Source: Thermogladius sp.
Lineage (GTDB): Archaea; Thermoproteota; Thermoprotei_A; Sulfolobales; Desulfurococcaceae
DNA length: 46,483 bases
Reading direction: 5' to 3'
Assembly: GCA_022759365.1 (NCBI GenBank)
Contig: JAEMPJ010000007.1
Span: 73,372-119,854, forward strand
Positions 27,828-37,527 of this stretch are shown here, one piece after another. How positions within the stretch are numbered: the first letter of the stretch is position 1; the number at the start of each line of letters is the position of its first letter. The notes under the pieces are model-generated. The model was not told where the DNA came from and searched no databases. It saw nothing but the letters and a program-made list of their open reading frames with translations. The position numbers were made by a program, and so were the translations under genes.

Positions 27828-28580
27828 TCAATCGGCCTTAGGTAGCATGTTCTTAAACCTTAGAGCGTCATCAAACATGTATACGTTGTTGAATAACACG
27901 TAGACATCTCTACTCGCGGAGTACTGTGAGACAATACTCAAAAGCCTGGCCAGGTCTTCATCCTTGTACTTATACTTGTAGTTCACCTCGCCTCCACCTA
28001 TCCCGTGGAGCCTGAAATACACTAGGTTAGCCCTACCTAGGATCGGCTGGCCTCTGAATGGGTCCACAACATGGACAACGCCGTATTCCTCAACGATCTC
28101 ACCGATCTCACGGGACTTACTCCAATCACCCCTTGGCTCCCAGGCTAGCGTGAACCCCTGTGCTATCTCACTCGCCTTGCTGAAGAACTCTCTAACCCAT
28201 TTCACAGACTCCTCGTTGTAGGGTAGGCTAGGCGGTGTCTGAATAACTATGACGCGGGCTTTCAAAGCCTCAGCGACTCTAACGGTGTCTTCCAACGCGT
28301 CCAAGTTCTCCTTAGTCGGCTTCAGGAAGCCGTAGTTGTCGAGCACTCCCCCAGGCTTTCGCCGCATTTTCTTCCATGTTGGTGAGGATGGGGGGTGTGT
28401 TATAACCTGCCATGCTTTGAGAGTGAACTCGAAGCCCTCGGGCGCCTCGCCCCTGAGTTTTTCAGCCCACTCCACTGATGGAAGGTCGTAGAATGTGTTC
28501 TGGAGCTCGACTAGGTTGAAGGACTCGTAGTACTTCCTCCTAGCTTTAGGGAAACCGCAACAACCTACTTTAACAACCAT
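27828..28580 (-). CDS. DUF72 family protein (YecE-like)
   Basis: VGCCGFPKARRKYYESFNLVELQNTFYDLP, FEFTLKAWQVITHP, VYVLFNNVYMFDDA. Confidence 0.88.
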   Translation of the reverse strand: MVVKVGCCGFPKARRKYYESFNLVELQNTFYDLPSVEWAEKLRGEAPEGFEFTLKAWQVITHPPSSPTWKKMRRKPGGVLDNYGFLKPTKENLDALEDTVRVAEALKARVIVIQTPPSLPYNEESVKWVREFFSKASEIAQGFTLAWEPRGDWSKSREIGEIVEEYGVVHVVDPFRGQPILGRANLVYFRLHGIGGGEVNYKYKYKDEDLARLLSIVSQYSASRDVYVLFNNVYMFDDALRFKNMLPKAD

Positions 28581-28585
28581 TACAG

Positions 28586-28999
28586 CTACCCTGTGAACCA
28601 GACAGCCTCAATATTCTTGACAGCCTCAAGCATCTTCAGCTTGTCTGCTATCAGGTTTGGCTGCTTAATGTCTGTCTTAGAGACATCTATGATGATCTCG
28701 CATTCAGCTATCTCAGCCCTCTTTATCACAACGCACTTCGTCATGACGATGTCGGCACCGTAGTCGGCTAGATATTTGGTTATCTCAGCTAGAACGCCTG
28801 GCCTATCCTCGATCCTCATTAATAGTCTAACTAGCTTAGCTGAGACAGGTAGAGGCGTGATAACGATCTCCTTCTTGTCTTTGTCTCCCACGACGACAAC
28901 GAACATACCCTCCCTGATGTCGAGGGCCTCTCTAATTGTTAGAGGGATTGTTATCCTGCCTTTGGAGTCCACGCGCACGAGCTCCTCTATTTTAACCAT
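28586..28999 (-). CDS. AbrB/SpoVT-like DNA-binding domain fused to an ACT domain
   Basis: VRVDSKGRITIPLTIREALDIREGM (AbrB-like) followed by LLMRIEDRPGVLAEITKYLADYGADIV (ACT). Confidence 0.82.
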   Translation of the reverse strand: MVKIEELVRVDSKGRITIPLTIREALDIREGMFVVVVGDKDKKEIVITPLPVSAKLVRLLMRIEDRPGVLAEITKYLADYGADIVMTKCVVIKRAEIAECEIIIDVSKTDIKQPNLIADKLKMLEAVKNIEAVWFTG

Positions 29000-29070
29000 G
29001 TAAACCCTCCCATGCTAGTTGATTAATTTGTAGATACCTTTTTATAAACTATAGCAAACAACAGCGTTGT

Positions 29071-30753
29071 TCATCCGAGCAGGTTAGCCCTCTTGAACAC
29101 CAACCACCCTACGGTGACAGGTACTATGATCCATGAGAGAACGGATGCTATCACAAGCCATATGTTGACTACACCAGCGGCCCCTGCTCCAATGGTGGGA
29201 ATGTTGTTGTAGGAGGCAAAGTAGTATTGTGCGAAGGAGGTTGCCCCTAGAGGTGAGAAGTACTGGGCTATATAGGTGTTCCTGGCGATCGCATCAGCTA
29301 GTCCCGGCCCTATCCCCTGGCTTATTGTAACAAAATACACTATCAGAGGGTAGCCGATCGTGTAGAAGAGGTATATGAAGATAGATAACGCTAGGTAGGA
29401 ACCCCCTCTAGTAAAGGCCGCTATAGCGTAGCACACGCTGTAGAATGCTACTAGTGACGCGGCCACTCCGGCGAACAAGATTAAGTAGGAGTAGAAGTCC
29501 AATAGTATGCCTGTTAAAACGTAGAGCGTGAGAGAGGTCGAGGCGAAGAATAACCCCGTTGAAGCCAGGGCCACCAGCACGCCAGATAGGAATCTCGTGG
29601 TGTAGAGGTCGAGCCTTGTTAGGGGCCTGGCAAGCAGGAACTCGAGGGCGCCGGCACTCCTGGGCTTAGCAATGTAAACGTAGGCTAAATACAGCATTAG
29701 GACTGGGTAGAACGTTGAGAACAAACCTAAGCCGCTTTGACCAGCTATAGCGTTGACGACCAACTTCCTCGTAGCCGAGGTGTCTACCATCTGGGGGACT
29801 GCTAAAGTAGCACCAACGATAAGGCCGTGCTGGCTCCTTGAAACAAGTATTGCAACCGGTTCGGGGGGTAGTGATTGGTTGACTGCCTGGCCGCTTTGTT
29901 CAGCTAGGCTTATTTCAATAGGAGTGACCTCGGGGAGGCTGAAACTGATGTTCTCGAGGCGTATCTCTAGGAATGATAGCCCAGGCTTAACTTGACCAAT
30001 ATAGATGAAGGATGAGTTTAATTGAGTGTAGTCGATGCTGGAGGGCACCTGTGTCGCGTTGAACGCGAAGTACAAGTCGTAGGTTAGATTATCCTCGTCG
30101 TGCAGGAATATTATTGAGGCTAACCTGTATGAACCCTGGCTTAAGTTGGCTAGGAGGAAGGATGCTAGATAGAATCTGTCTCCACAACTCTCAGGCTGGC
30201 CCATAGGAATAATTGAAACCGCTTCTTTAACCGGGATAGTTGTCCCGTTAAAGCAGTTGAAGAACCTCCCTGGCGCGGTTATATACTGAGACGAGTAAGT
30301 CATGTAGATGGTCTTGTTATTGTAATTGAAAGGCGTGTAGTATGAGATCGTTCTATAAGAGCCTACTTTAGTCGTAGCTTCTAATTCAATGTAGATTTGA
30401 GACGGTTGGCTTGGCAGCCCGCTTAAAGTCTTCGTTTCCAAAACCCTCCCTACCCCCTGGAGCGCTCCTGTGGTTAAAGTGATTCTGCCCCCTCCGCTCG
30501 TGTAGTATAGACTGTAGGATAAGGCTCCCTGCGTGAGCTCCAGCTCCGGGGTGATGAACAAAGCTTCAATATAGAATTGCTTGCTCTCCGGGTCGATGGA
30601 GGAGTAGACTATTGTGGAGCTAGAGGGGGTTGTAGCCAATACACCTATTATTAAATAGGCGAACCCGGCTCCTGCCAGCATGAAGATTACTAGAGCTATT
30701 AGTACCGAGGGCCTCAGTAAACCTCTTTTGAAATCGTAGAAGACGGGCTTCAA
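29071..30753 (-). CDS. ABC transporter permease with large extracytoplasmic domain
   Basis: N-terminal TM, long soluble region, about five C-terminal TMs with SAGALEFLLARPLTRLDLYTTRFLSG; 4-nt overlap with ATPase gene. Confidence 0.82.
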   Translation of the reverse strand: MKPVFYDFKRGLLRPSVLIALVIFMLAGAGFAYLIIGVLATTPSSSTIVYSSIDPESKQFYIEALFITPELELTQGALSYSLYYTSGGGRITLTTGALQGVGRVLETKTLSGLPSQPSQIYIELEATTKVGSYRTISYYTPFNYNNKTIYMTYSSQYITAPGRFFNCFNGTTIPVKEAVSIIPMGQPESCGDRFYLASFLLANLSQGSYRLASIIFLHDEDNLTYDLYFAFNATQVPSSIDYTQLNSSFIYIGQVKPGLSFLEIRLENISFSLPEVTPIEISLAEQSGQAVNQSLPPEPVAILVSRSQHGLIVGATLAVPQMVDTSATRKLVVNAIAGQSGLGLFSTFYPVLMLYLAYVYIAKPRSAGALEFLLARPLTRLDLYTTRFLSGVLVALASTGLFFASTSLTLYVLTGILLDFYSYLILFAGVAASLVAFYSVCYAIAAFTRGGSYLALSIFIYLFYTIGYPLIVYFVTISQGIGPGLADAIARNTYIAQYFSPLGATSFAQYYFASYNNIPTIGAGAAGVVNIWLVIASVLSWIIVPVTVGWLVFKRANLLG

Positions 30754-31673
30754 GACTTATCGGCCTCCTTGATCAACGTGAAGAAGAAGTCTTCCAGGCT
30801 CCTCTCCTCTCTCCCAGCCTCCAGCACGCCTACACCGTTTTTAACAAGCTCAGCGATTATCTCGTCAACGTTGCTCGAGGGCTTTCTAACGAGTACCTTA
30901 GAGCCATCTAAAACCACTGGTTCACCGAACCTGCTCAGTATCCTCAAGACGTTTTCATCAACCCTGTTTAAGGCGAGCTTGACGCCTGCACCGGCTTTAC
31001 TCTTTATCTCCTCCATCGGGTACACTCCTACAATCCTCCCCTTATGTATGAAGACAACCCTGTCAGCTATATCTTCTACCTCGCTCAGTATATGCGAGGA
31101 GAACAAGACGGCCTTACCCCTCTTCTTGAACTCCTTGGTTAAACCCCTGAAGAAGGCTATCCCCTGTGGATCCAACCCGTTTAAGACCTCGTCGAATATG
31201 AAGTTCGGTGGATCGTTCATCATCGACACTGCTAGGGCAAACCTCTTCTTCATCCCCTGAGAGAAGTAAGAGAGCTTCATGTTAAGCGCGTTGCCCAGCC
31301 CGAATTCCTCGAGTAGCTCCCTGCCCAGCCTCCTAGCCTCTGAGCTGCTCAACCCGTAGTACCCTGCTATATAGGTGAAGTAGTCTAACGCCTTGAACTC
31401 TGTCTCGAATATAGGTTGCTCTGGAACCCAGCCGACTCTCTCCGAGGCTTTCTTCTTCTCCCTTAGAACGGAGTATCCATCTATCAACACCTCCCCGCTG
31501 TCCGGCGGTAGAACCCCAACGGCTATCCTTATGGTAGTTGTCTTACCGGCACCGTTCAACCCTACGTATCCTACTACTTCCCCGTTAGGAACCTTGAATG
31601 ACACATCCTCTAGAACTCTCTTCCTCCCAAAAGACTTGTAGACGCTCACGATCTCAATTGTCAAACCAGACAT
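30750..31673 (-). CDS. ABC transporter ATP-binding protein
   Basis: GLNGAGKTTTIR, LSYFSQGMKKR, NFIFDEVLNGLDP, SSHILSEVEDIADRV. Confidence 0.93.
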   Translation of the reverse strand: MSGLTIEIVSVYKSFGRKRVLEDVSFKVPNGEVVGYVGLNGAGKTTTIRIAVGVLPPDSGEVLIDGYSVLREKKKASERVGWVPEQPIFETEFKALDYFTYIAGYYGLSSSEARRLGRELLEEFGLGNALNMKLSYFSQGMKKRFALAVSMMNDPPNFIFDEVLNGLDPQGIAFFRGLTKEFKKRGKAVLFSSHILSEVEDIADRVVFIHKGRIVGVYPMEEIKSKAGAGVKLALNRVDENVLRILSRFGEPVVLDGSKVLVRKPSSNVDEIIAELVKNGVGVLEAGREERSLEDFFFTLIKEADKS

Positions 31674-31719
31674 CCTTGAACATTAGGATGTGGGAGACCG
31701 CTAAAAAATCTGCTGGACG

Positions 31720-32529
31720 CTAGCTCTCCGGCGGGGGGATTATGGTAAGCGTTTTAACAGGGTAGTCTCTAAGCCTCTCCTTCCACATCTCTCCTAGACC
31801 TAGTATGACTATTATATCTGAGATCGTTACACGGGCTTTCTCCAGCATTTCGATGACGGCTCTCAAAGTCTTACCAGAGTAGACAACGTCTGCTAGTATG
31901 AGCACGAAGTCTTTCCTACTCAGCATGTCCCTGTCTATGTACAGTGTTTCAGCCTCCTTAGGGGATCTAACGACCACTGAACTATAGTATTGGACGCCGG
32001 GGTAACTCCTCCTCTTCACGGGGATTATTGAGGCGCCCAACTCCATGCCCAGGAGCGAGCCGAGGGGTAGGACAGACTCGGCTGTCACGACGATTTTAGT
32101 CACATTGGTTGGGACCAGCTCTAGTAGTAGGAGTATTGAGAGGAGCCTGATGATATACGGGTCTTTGAGGACTCTGGACAAGTCTATTAAAGTACTCTTC
32201 TCGTGCTCAACCAACTCCTTCAAGAGGTGGTTTATGTCTATCGATAAAGCCAGCTCTGATAGAATGCTCACCGCCTGCTCGTAGCTGGGTATAATGTTGC
32301 CTCTAACATACCGGCATAACACGGACTCAGGCACGTTCGTCAACATGGATAGATCCTTGTAGGAGAGGTTTGTCTTCAGCAACCTCAGCATCTCGTTAGC
32401 CAGCAACCTAATCTTCATCCTATTAGCTTTTGTTGAACCGTAGACCCTGTTGATATTGCTCATCATCTGAGCTATTTCGCTCTCTAAAGGCTTCCTCACA
32501 ACGATTGTGGTGACTGGGGTTCTAACCAT
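31720..32529 (-). CDS. HTH-phosphoribosyltransferase-like regulator (GfcR-type architecture); start MVRTPVTT
   Basis: N-terminal HTH (LSYKDLSMLTNVPESVLCRYVRGNIIPS) plus PRTase-like VLILADVVYSGKTLRAVIEML. Confidence 0.78.
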   Translation of the reverse strand: MVRTPVTTIVVRKPLESEIAQMMSNINRVYGSTKANRMKIRLLANEMLRLLKTNLSYKDLSMLTNVPESVLCRYVRGNIIPSYEQAVSILSELALSIDINHLLKELVEHEKSTLIDLSRVLKDPYIIRLLSILLLLELVPTNVTKIVVTAESVLPLGSLLGMELGASIIPVKRRSYPGVQYYSSVVVRSPKEAETLYIDRDMLSRKDFVLILADVVYSGKTLRAVIEMLEKARVTISDIIVILGLGEMWKERLRDYPVKTLTIIPPPES

Positions 32530-32588
32530 GTAATCAACCTTATCAATGATAAGTTTAATATAGCTGAATAAAAACTTATTCAACCGGG

Positions 32589-33071
32589 ATGAATGGGGTC
32601 TTAAGTTCCGACCCGGTGAGGAGAAACCCACGCTACGACCGGTGGATTAAACTGGTTGAAGTAAGGCTCGGCAAGCAGCTCGAGGATATTGGTTTCACCC
32701 TCAATGAAATATACGAGGCTGTGGCAGAGGGGGTTTTGGAGGGGTGGAGCTATCTCGTTCTCTGCGGCTCTTGCGGTAGCTGGGAATACTGTGTTGTGGC
32801 TTCAGCGACCTACGAGGGCGAGGGCTTCGAGGTAAAACCCGTGGGCCTGAGAGCATCTGTCGGCGAGGACCACCCGTTCGATGAGGTGGCCGAGAGAATA
32901 CTCTCGATCTCGAGGACGGTTGTCAAGAAGGGTGGCAGGGTCTTCTTCTACATCCCCCTCGAGTACGCTAAGTCTGTGAAGATACTTTTATGCGGTGACT
33001 CAAGGCCTTCTGGTATAAGAGTCGAGGAGCTATTATTTGAGGAAGTGGAGTTTATCGGTGGGGGAGAGTAG
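32589..33071 (+). CDS. Hypothetical protein upstream of XPB
   Basis: Coherent ORF whose stop directly abuts the GTG start of the XPB gene; family not recognised. Confidence 0.6.
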   Translation: MNGVLSSDPVRRNPRYDRWIKLVEVRLGKQLEDIGFTLNEIYEAVAEGVLEGWSYLVLCGSCGSWEYCVVASATYEGEGFEVKPVGLRASVGEDHPFDEVAERILSISRTVVKKGGRVFFYIPLEYAKSVKILLCGDSRPSGIRVEELLFEEVEFIGGGE

Positions 33072-34724
33072 GTGGTTGTAGTCAAAGCGAGGGGGTGGGT
33101 GAGCGACGAGGATTTCCAGGAGTTGCTTAGGGTGGGGAGGTATATTGGTAGGGTGGGTGGGAGTGTTTTATTCGAGCTCGACGTCGGGAAGGCTGTTTCA
33201 AACGGGTATAGCTTTGAGGATGTCGTAAACCTGGTCAACGAGTTGAACCTCGAGGTCGAGGGCTCTATCGAGGAGCTGAGAGGCGAGTTCAGCAAGTACA
33301 AGGTCTCACTCGAATACGATCCCCAAACCGGCTACGTGGTAGTTAAAATCCCCCTGATCCTCCACGGGAGGGTCAAGGAGAAACTACAGCAGGTTGGTGC
33401 TAGGAGGCTTGGGCTCCAGAACGATGTGGTAGTCTATAAGCTCCTGCCCTACATGCTACCCACCCTGGGCAAGTTGCTTCAGGCAAGCGGCTTGAGCATC
33501 GAGGATAAACAAGGGTTGCTGGCCAAGAAGGCGTTGCCTTTTAAACCCGAGCTCGTCAACGTGAAGCTGAGAGACTACCAGGAGGAGGCTTTAGCAAAGT
33601 GGTTTGAGAATAATGGTACCGGCATCATAGCCCTCCCGACGGGCTCCGGCAAGACTCTGATAGGGATTGCCGCACTGACAAGGATTTCGGAGAGGACGCT
33701 CATAGTGACGTATACGAGAGAGCAGGCCCTACAGTGGAGGGAGGCGATCTTAAAATACACTAACACCCCCGGCCACATGGTGGGGTTGCTCTACAGCGAG
33801 GAGAAGAGGATCGCGCCTATAACAATCACGACTTATCAAAGCGGCTTCAGGGTGATAAGAGAGATAGCCCACCAGTACAGCCTGCTGATAGTAGACGAAG
33901 TCCACCACTTGCCGGCGGACAAGTTCAGGTTTATCGCAGTCCACGCTATAGCGCCCTACAGGATGGGTTTATCGGCTACGCCGTACAGAGAGGACGGGAG
34001 GCACGAGGATTTATTCCCCCTGCTAGGGGGCATAGTCTACTATAAGACCCCCAGCGAGCTGTCGGAGCGAGGCTACCTGGCTAAATACGTCGTCTACACG
34101 GTGAAGGCTAGGCTCAACCCCGAGGAGTGGAAGACGTACCTCGAGCTGAGGACTCTATTCGAGAAGTACGCTGCTGGCAGACCCTTCGATAAACTGGTTG
34201 AGGAGGCTTCAAGAGGCGATAAATCCGCTGCCGAGGCCCTCAGAATCCACAGCAAGATTAGAATGCTCCTAGCCAGGTCTAAATCCAAGATTGAGAAGGC
34301 TGTTGAGATAGCCCGCCGGGAGCTCGAGAAAGGGGGCAAGATAATTATCTTCACCCAATACGTTGAGCAAGCCGAGGAGATCGCTAAGAGACTTAACGCC
34401 TGGTTGCTAACCGGTGAGACGCCTGTGGATGAGAGGAGGAAGGCTCTCGAGGAATTCAAGGCGGCTAAATCAGGGGTTCTGGTTGTAACCACGGTTGGAG
34501 ACGAGGGGCTTGATATACCCGACGCCAATGTCGGCATCATAGTCTCGGGCACCGGCTCCAGGAGGCAGTTTATACAGAGGTTGGGCAGGATATTGAGGCC
34601 TAAGCCGGGTGGCGGTGAGGCGAGGCTGTATGAGATCGTTATTGAGAAGACAAGCGAGGAGTTCCAGGCTAGGAAGAGGAAGAGCATGGACTTAGACGAG
34701 TTCTCTAGCTCTTCTTCATCTTAG
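33072..34724 (+). CDS. XPB/Rad25 DNA repair helicase
   Basis: Walker A ALPTGSGKTLIG, DEVHHLP, RMGLSATPYREDGR, TTVGDEGLDIP, QRLGRILRPK. Confidence 0.95.
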   Translation: MVVVKARGWVSDEDFQELLRVGRYIGRVGGSVLFELDVGKAVSNGYSFEDVVNLVNELNLEVEGSIEELRGEFSKYKVSLEYDPQTGYVVVKIPLILHGRVKEKLQQVGARRLGLQNDVVVYKLLPYMLPTLGKLLQASGLSIEDKQGLLAKKALPFKPELVNVKLRDYQEEALAKWFENNGTGIIALPTGSGKTLIGIAALTRISERTLIVTYTREQALQWREAILKYTNTPGHMVGLLYSEEKRIAPITITTYQSGFRVIREIAHQYSLLIVDEVHHLPADKFRFIAVHAIAPYRMGLSATPYREDGRHEDLFPLLGGIVYYKTPSELSERGYLAKYVVYTVKARLNPEEWKTYLELRTLFEKYAAGRPFDKLVEEASRGDKSAAEALRIHSKIRMLLARSKSKIEKAVEIARRELEKGGKIIIFTQYVEQAEEIAKRLNAWLLTGETPVDERRKALEEFKAAKSGVLVVTTVGDEGLDIPDANVGIIVSGTGSRRQFIQRLGRILRPKPGGGEARLYEIVIEKTSEEFQARKRKSMDLDEFSSSSSS

Positions 34725-34923
34725 CTCTAATAGATTCAAGCAACCTCCTATCGATTCCCATCTTCCTGATTATCTCGAGGACCTTCGCATAAGCCTCGTC
34801 ATCGCTTGAAGCCTCAACGTTGAAGACGATGTTGGTTCCAGCCAGGGCAATCCTATACCTGGTCTTACCTAGGAAAACGTACTTCTCGACCAGGGTTAGG
34901 TCGCTTGTGGAGATCTCGCTCAA
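34705..34923 (-). CDS. Small hypothetical protein, TTG start
   Basis: 72-aa ORF in the tight interval between XPB and HIT; overlaps the XPB 3' end by 20 nt. Confidence 0.55.
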   Translation of the reverse strand: MSEISTSDLTLVEKYVFLGKTRYRIALAGTNIVFNVEASSDDEAYAKVLEIIRKMGIDRRLLESIRAKMKKS

Positions 34924-34977
34924 TCAGCCAACCCCTTTTATCATCACGTGTCAGCGATCGAGGGCTTCCTCACCCAG
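34921..34977 (-). ncRNA. C/D box sRNA
   Basis: Minus strand: GTGAGGA (34967-34973) - 12 nt - CTGA (34951-34954) - 3 nt - GTGATGA (34941-34947) - 13 nt - CTGA (34924-34927). Confidence 0.85.
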
Positions 34978-35424
34978 CTATGAAGTAGGCCAGTTCTCCT
35001 TTAATAACCTGTATGTCTCGGAGAGCGCTATGGGGAGGGTCTTCGTCTCGGCGATGACAGGCATGAAATTGCTGTCGCCAGTCCAGCGTGGGACTACATG
35101 AACGTGTACGTGGCCTGGTACCCCGGCTCCCGCAGGCCTCCCGATGTTCACCCCTATATTAAACCCCTCAGGGTTCACGGCCTTCCTCAACGCTGTGATA
35201 GACTGGTTGATAAGCTTCACTAACTCCATGAGCTCCTCATCGTTCATTTTCTCAAGGCTCTCCACGTGCCTGTAGGGGGCTATCATCAAGTGGCCGCTGT
35301 TGTAGGGGAAGGTGTTTAAGACGACGAAGTTGAATCTCCCCCTGTACACGATGTAGGCCTCTTCATCCCTCATCTCCTTGAGCCTGCAGAACAAGCATTC
35401 CTGAGCACTGGTAGCAGTCTTCAC
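34978..35424 (-). CDS. HIT family protein
   Basis: CLFCRL, VVLNTFPYNSGHLMIAPYRH, HVHVHVVPRW. Confidence 0.93.
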   Translation of the reverse strand: MKTATSAQECLFCRLKEMRDEEAYIVYRGRFNFVVLNTFPYNSGHLMIAPYRHVESLEKMNDEELMELVKLINQSITALRKAVNPEGFNIGVNIGRPAGAGVPGHVHVHVVPRWTGDSNFMPVIAETKTLPIALSETYRLLKENWPTS

Positions 35425-35560
35425 GTACTGGTATCTCCAGGGCGACCAGAGGATCCTCGTTTAAACCACCTGCTCCAGCTACACCTGGTTTAAATTTTAG
35501 CGTTGTGTAGGAATATATGTGTAGTGAGGCAAAACACGTTAAAGGCTGTGGGGTGGCGTA

Positions 35561-36331
35561 TTGGACTCGCCTCCTTTGATCGCAGTCGTCGAATACTCTA
35601 TCACACTACTCTTCCTCATACCCTTCGCGATATACGACTACAAGAGAAGGGATATCCCAGACAAACTAGTGTACTTGTTCCTCGCGTCTTCAGTAATCCT
35701 AGGTATACTCGCCTACACGGATGTTGCACCAGCCCTCCCCATCACGGCTGTCGGGCTCTATTTCTTCATCTCAGTGGTTCCACTACCACTCGTCCTCTTG
35801 GTTTTAGCGGAGTTAAAGCTTATGGGCTTCGCGGACTTCTTCGTAGTCTTATCTCTCTCTATAATGTACAGTTTACCGATGAGGTATCCCACGCTACTCG
35901 CCTCCACGAATATCCCGATCCCGCCGATATCATTCTACGTCCTGATCAACGCGCTAATACTCCAGGTTATAGTCCACTACTCTATCACGGTTGCCCGGGT
36001 GCTTAGACACGGGTTCAAGCTGCCTGGGGGGCTGGGGGTATTGGATAAGGCTTACCTGCTAATAGCGGGCTGGCCCGTCAGAGTCGGCGAGGTGGTTGAT
36101 AAAGAATACTACACGCCTCTCCTAGTGCCCTTCGAGAGAGAGCCCGGTGGAGTAGAGTGGCGTATCACCCGGTTGACTAGGATAGAGGATCCTGGATTGA
36201 GGTCGAGGATAAGAGAGTTCCTGGAAAGAGGCTTAATATCGCGCGACGAGGTAATATGGGCTTCCTACGGCCACCCGCTTGTCACGTATATAGCCGTCGG
36301 CTTCATAGTCTACATACTGCTCGGCTTCTAG
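35561..36331 (+). CDS. A24 family prepilin/preflagellin peptidase-like membrane protein
   Basis: Multipass; YDYKRRDIPDKLVY and LMGFADFFV resemble the two catalytic-Asp regions of archaeal A24 peptidases. Confidence 0.72.
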   Translation: MDSPPLIAVVEYSITLLFLIPFAIYDYKRRDIPDKLVYLFLASSVILGILAYTDVAPALPITAVGLYFFISVVPLPLVLLVLAELKLMGFADFFVVLSLSIMYSLPMRYPTLLASTNIPIPPISFYVLINALILQVIVHYSITVARVLRHGFKLPGGLGVLDKAYLLIAGWPVRVGEVVDKEYYTPLLVPFEREPGGVEWRITRLTRIEDPGLRSRIREFLERGLISRDEVIWASYGHPLVTYIAVGFIVYILLGF

Positions 36332-36333
36332 AA

Positions 36334-37302
36334 CTACTCTTCAGCGTCCCTTATACCTTCCTCCGTGATTACGAAGACGGCTTCACCCTCGGGTAGGTGG
36401 GGCGCGTCCACGACCCTCGCAATCCTCTTATTCCCCTTTGACTTCCTCAACTGGACTCTAATGCCCGGCGTGTGGGCTAGGACATGCCCTCCGACAGCCG
36501 TGGTTGGGTCGCCGTAGAACACGTCCGGTCTAGCCATAACCTGGTTTGTCACCACGACAGCCAGGTTGTATGCTTCAGCGAGCCTCATCAGCTGGTGTAG
36601 GTGGGCGTTGAGCTTCTGCTGTCTCTCGGCTAGGTGTTCTCTACCAGGGTACTCGGCTCTAAAGTGGCTTGTAACGCTGTCTACTGCGACAAGCTTAACG
36701 TTGTTCTTCGGCACGAAGCTGAACAACTCTTCGACAATACTTATCTGGTGGTCGCTGTTGTACGCTCTCTGGTAGAAGATGTTCTCCATGGCTTTATCAG
36801 GGTCTAAGCCGACCCCCCTCGCCATAGCCTCTATCCTCTCCCACCTGAAAGTACCCTCTGTGTCTATGTAGACTGCCTTACCCGACAAGCCTCCCTTCTC
36901 CGGTGGTAGCTGGACGTTGACTGCTAGCTGGTGGCATATCTGGGTTTTACCTGAGCCGTACTCGCCGAAGAACTCTGTAATAGTCTTTGTCTCAATGCCC
37001 CCTCCAAGAATATTGTCTAGTTCCCTACTCCCGGTTGTTATCTTCCTTATTGAGAGCCTCTCGTTCTTCACGTCTCTAGCGGTCTTGAAGGTTAAGCCGA
37101 GCACTTTTCTCGCGCTGTCTATAATCCTCGAAACCGTGGTTGGGGGGAGGCCAGTCTTCTCCGAGATTTCTTCCGGCCTAGCCACTATTAGAGCCCAAAC
37201 AGTCGTGTAGCCTGCTGACTCGAGCTTCTCGGCTATCTGTGGGTTGACGTTCGGCAAATCCTTGATGTAAATAATCTTGCCTGAAGACTCGGACTCACTC
37301 AT
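36334..37302 (-). CDS. radA: DNA repair and recombination protein RadA
   Basis: HhH N-terminus, [58 protein letters not shown]. Confidence 0.97.
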   Translation of the reverse strand: MSESESSGKIIYIKDLPNVNPQIAEKLESAGYTTVWALIVARPEEISEKTGLPPTTVSRIIDSARKVLGLTFKTARDVKNERLSIRKITTGSRELDNILGGGIETKTITEFFGEYGSGKTQICHQLAVNVQLPPEKGGLSGKAVYIDTEGTFRWERIEAMARGVGLDPDKAMENIFYQRAYNSDHQISIVEELFSFVPKNNVKLVAVDSVTSHFRAEYPGREHLAERQQKLNAHLHQLMRLAEAYNLAVVVTNQVMARPDVFYGDPTTAVGGHVLAHTPGIRVQLRKSKGNKRIARVVDAPHLPEGEAVFVITEEGIRDAEE

Positions 37303-37359
37303 TTAAACCACCCAATCATGCATCAACATTTTTAAACCGGCTATTTACGTTAACCCGTG

Positions 37360-37509
37360 TTAATCACCGCTCTCAACATACTCCAATATGTCGTGGAAAG
37401 TGTTCCTCCGGCAGTAGGGGCAGTAGTGGAACAACTGCTTGAACTCCTTCTTCAAGGGGAAGCTGACCTCAAGCTTCCAGGTGTTACCGCACTCTCTGCA
37501 CTTCAACAA
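37360..37509 (-). CDS. Small zinc-ribbon protein (about 49 aa, TTG start)
   Basis: Minus translation ..LLKCRECGNTWKLEVSFPLKKEFKQLFHYCPYCRRNTFHDILEYVESGD*; AGGAGG just upstream; follows the ASCH gene; below ORF-track length cutoff. Confidence 0.72.
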   Translation of the reverse strand: MLKCRECGNTWKLEVSFPLKKEFKQLFHYCPYCRRNTFHDILEYVESGD

Positions 37510-37527
37510 CCAGTAGGGTATCCTCCT

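Noticed and set aside
33750-34687. Antisense ORFs of 64 and 197 aa
   Set aside because: Opposite the XPB helicase; no domain motifs.
35503-36006. 167-aa plus ORF
   Set aside because: Overlaps the A24 peptidase-like gene in another frame; sequence is not protein-like (H/R/P-rich).
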